A DNA stretch of 10,362 nucleotides from an uncultured Candidatus Melainabacteria bacterium (GTDB taxonomy: Bacteria > Cyanobacteriota > Vampirovibrionia > Gastranaerophilales > Gastranaerophilaceae): positions 1-10,362 of the forward strand of contig CAKUXD010000044.1 in NCBI GenBank assembly GCA_934699705.1. The letters are read 5' to 3'. A program made the translations under genes and the position numbers. Positions within the stretch are counted from its first letter, which is position 1. Every line of letters begins with the position of its first letter. The notes beneath the pieces are model-generated. The model worked only from the letters and a program-made list of their open reading frames with translations, had not been told where the DNA came from and ran no database searches. Shown here piece after piece: positions 5,554-10,362 of this stretch.

Positions 5554-6687
5554 TTGTTAAGTTCTTTTAGTAATGTAATCGTAACGAGCATTGTTTGTGT
5601 TGTTCCAGAAAATTATATTGACATTGACGATGAAATAAGATTTTATAAAAATAGCGAAAAATTGGCTAGAAATAAAAAAATTTTAGGTTTAGAAACGAGA
5701 CATATCGTCCCAAAAGGTGTTTCTACGATTGATTTATGTGAGTATGCGGCAAAAGTGTTGATAGAGCAAAATGATATAGATATTAGAACAATCGATACGC
5801 TTATAGTTGCTTCAATTAACCACGATTACAATGGCAATTCTGATGCCTGCATTATTCAAGGAAATTTAGGTTTATCTGATGAGTGTGCTTGTTTTGATAC
5901 TTGTGGGTTGGGTTGCACTGATGCTATATATGGCTTATGGCTAGCACATTCTTTAATACAGAGTGGAGCTTCAAAAAAATGTTTATTTTTAGAAGGTTCT
6001 TTAAGTAGCCAAATTACTGATATTAGAAATAGAAACTCTAATATGCTTTTCGGTGATGCTTCAAGCGCAGTTTTGTTGGAAAAGACAGAAAAAGAAAACC
6101 TCGCCTTTTTTCATTTAAAAAGCATAGGTAAAGAGTGGAAAAAAATTGTAACACCTGCTGGCGGTTTCAAATTCCCTATAAGGAAAGACATAATTGATAT
6201 TGAAATAATAGATGAGGATGGAAATGTTTTGCATTTGTGGGATTCGATTATGCGTGGTGGTGATATTTTTAAATTTGCAATGGATGAAGCTCCAGCAAGT
6301 ATTGAAAAAATATTGAATTATTCTCGTCTTACAAGAGATGATATAGATTTTTTTGCTATTCATCAAGCTAATGGACAGATTGTTCGCACTGTTGTTATGC
6401 ACGCTAATTTACCAAAGGATAAAACTTCCGCACGAACATTTAGTAAATTTGGTAATTGTGGCGGAACCTCTGTGTTGGTAAATTATTGTGATTTAATGTT
6501 TGATAAAAAATGTCGCTATATTGCTTTTATTTCTTTTGGTGTTGGTTTATCTGTGGGTAGTGCTGTTATCAATTTTGAAAATACCCATAATCTTGGTATT
6601 TTTTATTTAAAAACACCAGATAAAATTATAACAAGGGAGGATTTAATCACTGAATGGACAAACTATATGAAAGGAAAGTCAAAATGA
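5554..6687 (+). CDS. 3-oxoacyl-ACP synthase III-like protein, copy 2
   Basis: A 377-residue FabH-like condensing enzyme and diverged paralogue of the gene before it. The triad falls at the same residue numbers: Cys121 (GLGCTD), His270 (AIHQAN) and Asn301 (KFGNCG). The shared N-terminal block YIDIDDEI lies at the same distance from the start in both, which supports the unusual TTG start at 5554. That codon directly follows the stop of copy 1 in the same frame, and the only purine-rich ribosome site is the G14 tract. The C-terminus (TREDLITEWTNYMKG) matches TRDEMISKYVTIFSRG of copy 1. The two could form a heterodimer or carry out successive condensations; both seem catalytically intact. The stop overlaps the second ACP start as ATGA. 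Confidence 0.87.
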   Translation: MLSSFSNVIVTSIVCVVPENYIDIDDEIRFYKNSEKLARNKKILGLETRHIVPKGVSTIDLCEYAAKVLIEQNDIDIRTIDTLIVASINHDYNGNSDACIIQGNLGLSDECACFDTCGLGCTDAIYGLWLAHSLIQSGASKKCLFLEGSLSSQITDIRNRNSNMLFGDASSAVLLEKTEKENLAFFHLKSIGKEWKKIVTPAGGFKFPIRKDIIDIEIIDEDGNVLHLWDSIMRGGDIFKFAMDEAPASIEKILNYSRLTRDDIDFFAIHQANGQIVRTVVMHANLPKDKTSARTFSKFGNCGGTSVLVNYCDLMFDKKCRYIAFISFGVGLSVGSAVINFENTHNLGIFYLKTPDKIITREDLITEWTNYMKGKSK

Positions 6688-6920
6688 CAAATTTAGAGAT
6701 TTATACGAAAGCCTTTACAGATACTTTTGGCATTTCAAAAGAACAAACAAAAGGTTTAAGATATCAAGCTATTGAGGCTTGGGATTCTGTCGGGCATATG
6801 GGGCTTGTAGCTGCTATTGAGGATAGTTTTAGTATTATGCTTGAACCTGATGATATTGTCGACCTGAGTTCGTTTGAAAAAGGCATTGACATTCTCAAAA
6901 AATACAATGTAACAGTATAG
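6684..6920 (+). CDS. Acyl carrier protein (second copy)
   Basis: A 78-residue ACP with the phosphopantetheine site in EAWDSVGHM (Ser35; DSV replaces the usual DSL). The ATG at 6684 has AAGGAAAG at 6671-6678 and overlaps the KAS III stop as ATGA; an in-frame start at 6654 would lie inside the KAS III gene and is not needed. Sitting between KAS III and a FabZ-like dehydratase, it is the likely carrier for this part of the pathway. It shares little with the ACP at 1383 beyond the motif region, so the operon supplies two distinct carriers. Confidence 0.87.
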   Translation: MTNLEIYTKAFTDTFGISKEQTKGLRYQAIEAWDSVGHMGLVAAIEDSFSIMLEPDDIVDLSSFEKGIDILKKYNVTV

Positions 6921-6933
6921 TTAGGTTGGCGAT

Positions 6934-7413
6934 ATGGAACAAAATATCTTGAGAAATTTAGATGCTTGTATCATACAGCAATATCAACAAAATAGATATC
7001 CTTGTTTTTTTGTAGATTGTATTGAAGAAGCGATGGTTGGTAAATACGCAAAAGGTTATAAAAATTTTACCTATAATGAGTGGTTTTTTCCCGCTCATTT
7101 TGAAGATGAGCCTAATGTTCCAGGATTTATCCAAATAGAAACACTGACACAAGTTTTTTTAATGACTTTTCTAACTATGCCTGAAAATAAGGGTAAAAAA
7201 ACAGGTTTCGTTTCCATAGATAACGCTAAATTTAAGAAAAAAATTATTCCCGGGAATCGTTTAGATGTCATTGCCGAACTTGATTTTTATAGACGAGGCT
7301 TGGCAAAAGGTAAAGTAAATGGTTATGTCGGTGGAGAAATGGTAAATTATCTCGAATTAACTGTTTCAATCCCCGATATAATGTTAGCCTTTAAACCCAA
7401 CCAACAAGGATAA
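6934..7413 (+). CDS. FabZ-like 3-hydroxyacyl-ACP dehydratase (hotdog fold)
   Basis: This 159-residue hotdog-fold protein resembles FabZ, which removes water from 3-hydroxyacyl-ACP to give trans-2-enoyl-ACP. Visible motifs in order are RYPCFFVD (21-28), NEWFFPAHF with His55 in the position of the FabZ catalytic His, PGFIQIETLTQ with Glu69 as its partner, IDNAKFKKKIIPGNRL, and the terminal strands. The His-Glu spacing of 14 is the same as in characterised FabZ. The usual GHFP is AHFE, so the substrate pocket may differ. With KAS III, SDR and ACP it completes a condense-reduce-dehydrate set; no enoyl reductase is seen. It begins 13 bases after the ACP and ends 8 bases before the ThDP gene, whose ribosome site AAGGA lies in its last codons. 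Confidence 0.82.
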   Translation: MEQNILRNLDACIIQQYQQNRYPCFFVDCIEEAMVGKYAKGYKNFTYNEWFFPAHFEDEPNVPGFIQIETLTQVFLMTFLTMPENKGKKTGFVSIDNAKFKKKIIPGNRLDVIAELDFYRRGLAKGKVNGYVGGEMVNYLELTVSIPDIMLAFKPNQQG

Positions 7414-7421
7414 ATATCAAA

Positions 7422-9194
7422 ATGATTCGTGTAGCTGATTATGTAATGCAAAAACTTGTTGAAGTTGGGGCAAATAAGCTTTTTTGTGTAACAGGGAGGG
7501 GAATGCTATATTTATCTGATGCATTGGCAAAATGCGAAGATATTGAGGGTGTATTTGTTCACCACGAACAAGCTGGTGCCTACGCGGCTATGGCGTATTC
7601 ACAAATCAGCCAAAAAATCGGTGTTTGTATGGTTTCTACTGGCTGTGCTTCAACAAATGCTATCACGCCTATCCTATGTGCTTGGCAGGACGATATTCCA
7701 ATGATTGTTATCTCTGGGCAAAATAAACTTAACGAAACAACTCGATACACTCGATTACCTATCAGAACCTATGGACAACAAGAAGCTGACATTGTTTCTT
7801 TGGTTAAACCAATTACTAAATATGCAACAATGATTATAAAAGCCGAAGAGATTGTATTTGAAATGGAGAAAGCTTTATATATGGCAATGAATGGAAGAAA
7901 AGGTCCTGTATGGATTGACATTCCACTTGATATACAAAGCGCACAAATTGAGTTAAATAAAGTGAAACACTTTGAACCAATAAATAAAAATCTATTTGTA
8001 TCTCAGACAGATTTGAATGATGTTATAGATAAACTATATAATTCTAAACGCCCATTGATATTATTTGGTAGTGGTATTCGTTCTGCCAATGCGATAGAAG
8101 AATTAAAAATACTAATAAAGACTACCGAAATTCCAGCTGTTTATGCAAATTCGGCTGTTGATATTTTAGATAGTCGTCTAGACTTGCTAATCGGTTGTGT
8201 TGGTGCTATGGCTGCAAATAGGGCTGCTAATTTTGCTATTCAAAATGCTGATTTGATTATAGTGCTAGGTTGCAGAATGACAACAATGATTACGGGTGAA
8301 AATTTGAACCATTTTGCTAGAGAAGCGGATATAATTACCATAGACATTGATAAATTTGAACATAAAAAACTTGGAAATAAAATACAAAAACAGATTATTG
8401 TAGATGTCAAGCATTTTATTCAAACACTACTCGGTCAAAAATTACCAAAGACTAAAAAAGAATGGCAAGAAAAATGTCAACACTATAAGCAAGCATTTCC
8501 CAAATGTGAGGAACGATTTAAACAAAATAAGCAAGTAGATTTATATCATTTATCAGCAATTTTAGAAACAATACTTGATGATGATGCCATTTGCGTTGTG
8601 GATGCTGGGTTAGAAGAACTTATTATCCCTACAACTATCAATTTCAAAGAAAGGCAAAGGTGCATTCACCCTGTTTCACAAGGTGCAATGGGTTATGCTC
8701 TACCAGCTGCAATGGGTGCTTTTTTGGCTAGCAATAGACAAGTAGTAGCAATTATTGGCGATGGTTCTATTATGATGAATTTGCAAGAATTGCAAACAAT
8801 CAATCACAATAACATACCTATAAAAATCCTTGTTATCAATAACAACTGCTATGCAGTTATAAGAAGAAGACAAGAAGAGTTGTTTAGAAGAAGTATTGGG
8901 ACTGATTTCAAAAATGGTGTTTCTTGTCCAGATTTTAAAAAAGTAGCGTCTTGTTTCGGTTTTGAATATAAAAAAATCAACTCAACTAACGAGCTTAAAA
9001 CCTTGAAAGATATTTTGAAAATTCCAAAACATTTGATTTGTGAAATTATGGCGAAAGAAGATCAAATTTATATACACTCATCATATAGGCGTGGAGAAAA
9101 TGGTAAATTTATGCAACCACCCATTGAGGACCAATCACCGTTTATTGATAGAGTATTATTTAAAAAAGAAATGATAATAAAACCCATCGAGTAA
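7422..9194 (+). CDS. ThDP-dependent enzyme, acetolactate synthase-like
   Basis: A 590-residue member of the ThDP-dependent decarboxylase/carboligase superfamily (COG0028-like). The PYR domain comes first, with Glu49 in HHEQAGAYAA as the cofactor-activating glutamate. A central domain (about 190-330) follows, then the PP domain with GDGS at 446-449 and NNNC about 25 residues later, the ThDP and Mg2+ binding motif. The length is normal. ALS usually reads ADGYAR after the HEQ motif; this has AAMAYS, so a true acetolactate synthase in valine synthesis is unlikely, and no small subunit is present. It more probably decarboxylates a 2-keto acid or transfers an acyl unit in the glycan pathway. It is 18 bases upstream of the NeuB-like gene. 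Substrate and product cannot be read from the sequence. Confidence 0.85.
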   Translation: MIRVADYVMQKLVEVGANKLFCVTGRGMLYLSDALAKCEDIEGVFVHHEQAGAYAAMAYSQISQKIGVCMVSTGCASTNAITPILCAWQDDIPMIVISGQNKLNETTRYTRLPIRTYGQQEADIVSLVKPITKYATMIIKAEEIVFEMEKALYMAMNGRKGPVWIDIPLDIQSAQIELNKVKHFEPINKNLFVSQTDLNDVIDKLYNSKRPLILFGSGIRSANAIEELKILIKTTEIPAVYANSAVDILDSRLDLLIGCVGAMAANRAANFAIQNADLIIVLGCRMTTMITGENLNHFAREADIITIDIDKFEHKKLGNKIQKQIIVDVKHFIQTLLGQKLPKTKKEWQEKCQHYKQAFPKCEERFKQNKQVDLYHLSAILETILDDDAICVVDAGLEELIIPTTINFKERQRCIHPVSQGAMGYALPAAMGAFLASNRQVVAIIGDGSIMMNLQELQTINHNNIPIKILVINNNCYAVIRRRQEELFRRSIGTDFKNGVSCPDFKKVASCFGFEYKKINSTNELKTLKDILKIPKHLICEIMAKEDQIYIHSSYRRGENGKFMQPPIEDQSPFIDRVLFKKEMIIKPIE

Positions 9195-9212
9195 AAATGA
9201 GGAGTCTAGGGT

Positions 9213-10244
9213 ATGAGTGAAGTAAGATTAAGAAATGGACATATAATCGCAGATAATGTAGAGCCATATTTCATAGCAGAAGTGAATTCAAGTCATAGTG
9301 GGGATATAAACACAGCCAAAGAAATGTGTTTAAAGGCGAAAGAGTCTGGTTGTAATTGTGTAAAATTTCAATCTTGGTCTCCTGAGTCTTTATATTCAAA
9401 ATCGTATTATGATAAAAATCCTATTGCAAAAAGGATAGTTCAAAAATTTTCTATTACTTCAAAGGATTTAAAAGGCATTGCCTTATATTGTAAATCCATA
9501 GGCATTGACTTTTCTTCAACGCCTTATTCAAAAGAAGAAGTTGATTTTCTAGTAGAAGAATGTGAAGTGCCTTTTATAAAAATAGCTTCTATGGAAATCA
9601 ATAATTATGACTTTTTGGCTTATATTGCAAGTAAAGGCATACCTATGATTTTATCGACAGGAATGGCAGATAAAAAAGAAGTTACAAATGCAGTAAATAT
9701 TATTGAACAAATGGGTAATCAACAATTGATTATTTTACATTGTATTTCTATATATCCAGCACAACCTAAAACCATAAATTTAAAAAATATATCTTGGTTA
9801 CAAGAAGAATTTCCAAATTATCCAATTGGTTTTTCAGACCATACATTAGGAACTGAGGTTGCTTGTGGTGCAATTGCACTTGGAGCGTGTGTTGTGGAAA
9901 AACATTTTACGCTAGATAAATCTAAAATGGGAATGGATAATAATATGGCTATTGAACCAGATGAAATGACAAAATTGATAAAAGATTGCCAAAATGTTTT
10001 TGTTGCGTTGGGAACAAAAGAACGCATTGTATTAGACATAGAGTATAAACAAAGAGAAAATATGAGACGAAGTGTTGTCGCAGCTAAAAATTTATCAAAA
10101 GGAATGGTTTTGGCAAAAAATGATTTAACATTAAAACGACCAGGAAATGGGATACCAGCCGATAAAATTGATAGCATTGTTGGTAGAGAATTGCTTAATG
10201 ATATACAAGCCGATACTTTAATTTTAGAAATGGATTTAAAATAG
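9213..10244 (+). CDS. NeuB-family (N-acetylneuraminate synthase-like) protein with SAF domain
   Basis: This 343-residue protein is a NeuB/PseI/LegI-type synthase, a class that condenses phosphoenolpyruvate with an amino-sugar aldose to make nonulosonic acids. The TIM barrel is seen from FIAEVNSSHSGD through KFQSW, LSTGMA, LHCISIYP, GFSDHTLG and EKHFTLD. His210 and His231 match the metal-binding pair of known NeuB (same 21-residue spacing). The C-terminal SAF (antifreeze-like) domain runs from about 285, starting RRSVVAAK, through KRPGNGIPAD to the end. The substrate loop normally reading PGPDH is MGMDN here (239-243): Asp242 stays, but His is replaced by Asn. This suggests a substrate other than ManNAc-type sugars. 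Ribosome site GGAG is at 9201-9204. No CMP-transferase (NeuA) or epimerase is in the window, so the pathway may not be classical sialic acid synthesis. Confidence 0.85.
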   Translation: MSEVRLRNGHIIADNVEPYFIAEVNSSHSGDINTAKEMCLKAKESGCNCVKFQSWSPESLYSKSYYDKNPIAKRIVQKFSITSKDLKGIALYCKSIGIDFSSTPYSKEEVDFLVEECEVPFIKIASMEINNYDFLAYIASKGIPMILSTGMADKKEVTNAVNIIEQMGNQQLIILHCISIYPAQPKTINLKNISWLQEEFPNYPIGFSDHTLGTEVACGAIALGACVVEKHFTLDKSKMGMDNNMAIEPDEMTKLIKDCQNVFVALGTKERIVLDIEYKQRENMRRSVVAAKNLSKGMVLAKNDLTLKRPGNGIPADKIDSIVGRELLNDIQADTLILEMDLK

Positions 10245-10247
10245 GCT

Positions 10248-10362
10248 ATGAATATGTATGAATATAATAATTTAACAATCCATAACTCCATATTTGAATA
10301 TATCGATTCAAATATGTATGTTATGGTTGAAAAAGATAAAGCGTTGATTATAGACCCACATA
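10248..10362 (+). CDS. N-terminus of a probable MBL-fold metallohydrolase (partial)
   Basis: The last 115 bases open a frame that runs off the window: 38 residues, starting MNMYEYNNLTIHNS and containing NMYVMVEKDKALIIDPH. The pattern of a short strand, an N-Y pair, and LIIDP resembles the first strands of metallo-beta-lactamase-fold hydrolases (typically SNxYLI...ALLIDPG). The metal-binding HxHxDH motif would lie beyond the edge, so activity is unproven. It starts 3 bases after the NeuB-like stop with only a weak ribosome site, and ATG at 10254 is an alternative start. The tight spacing places it in the same operon. Confidence 0.55.
   Translation, partial: MNMYEYNNLTIHNSIFEYIDSNMYVMVEKDKALIIDPH

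Noticed and set aside
6654..6683. Earlier in-frame start for the second ACP
   Set aside because: It adds ten residues encoded inside the KAS III gene; ATG 6684 has a strong ribosome site and a normal ATGA overlap.
6958..7152. Minus-strand ORF opposite the FabZ-like gene
   Set aside because: No motif or ribosome site is seen, and the opposite strand carries the catalytic His-Glu region of a recognisable dehydratase.
9818..10291. 157-codon open frame on the minus strand
   Set aside because: It lies opposite the conserved SAF domain and barrel end of the NeuB-like gene, has no recognisable motif, and is explained as a mirror of that coding frame.

Overview
The window looks like a surface-glycan (flagellin or lipooligosaccharide type) biosynthesis locus from a Campylobacterota bacterium, probably a Campylobacter or Helicobacter relative. 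The grounds are the low G+C content, the tightly overlapping genes on one strand, two homopolymeric G tracts (G10 and G14) at gene ends, and a gene set of a family 2 glycosyltransferase, ketoacyl-ACP synthases, ACPs, an SDR reductase and a NeuB-type synthase. The species call is inference; no rRNA or tRNA is present. All genes are on the + strand.

Left edge (1-240): the C-terminal end of one unknown gene, then a P-loop NTPase gene (KAP-like) that stops a few codons after its Walker A motif. This is a broken remnant and marks a recombination border. A family 2 glycosyltransferase with a C-terminal membrane anchor follows (241-1278).

A 104-base gap (1279-1382) holds a strong sigma70-like promoter (TTGACA, 17 bp, TATACT) with an 18-bp palindrome over the predicted transcription start. 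From there to the right edge every gene is overlapping or separated by at most 23 bases, so one transcript of about 9 kb is likely. The order is ACP, SDR reductase (ending in G10), a 32-codon scar ORF, DUF488, DUF488, a dual-OB-like protein, a truncated acetyltransferase, ketoacyl-ACP synthase III copy 1 (ending in G14), copy 2, a second ACP, a FabZ-like dehydratase, a ThDP-dependent enzyme, a NeuB-like synthase, and the start of an MBL-fold hydrolase.

The likely joint task: the KAS III pair, SDR, FabZ-like protein and two ACPs can build and modify a short ACP-bound acyl chain; no enoyl reductase is seen, so a 3-hydroxyacyl or 2-enoyl product is plausible. The ThDP enzyme and the NeuB homologue suggest carbon-carbon bond formation on a sugar or keto-acid skeleton. 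The product may be an unusual acylated or nonulosonate-like glycan component; this is inference.

The locus has been heavily rearranged. The scar ORF joins the start of an acetyltransferase to the end of a KAS III, matching two genes found separately downstream. A three-gene DUF488/DUF488/dual-OB cassette with no obvious glycan role sits between the two acetyltransferase fragments, flanked by a 21-bp perfect direct repeat. The G+C content drops part way through the SDR gene. The DUF488 cassette and the ACP/KAS III/ThDP/NeuB assembly are the best candidates for undescribed biology.
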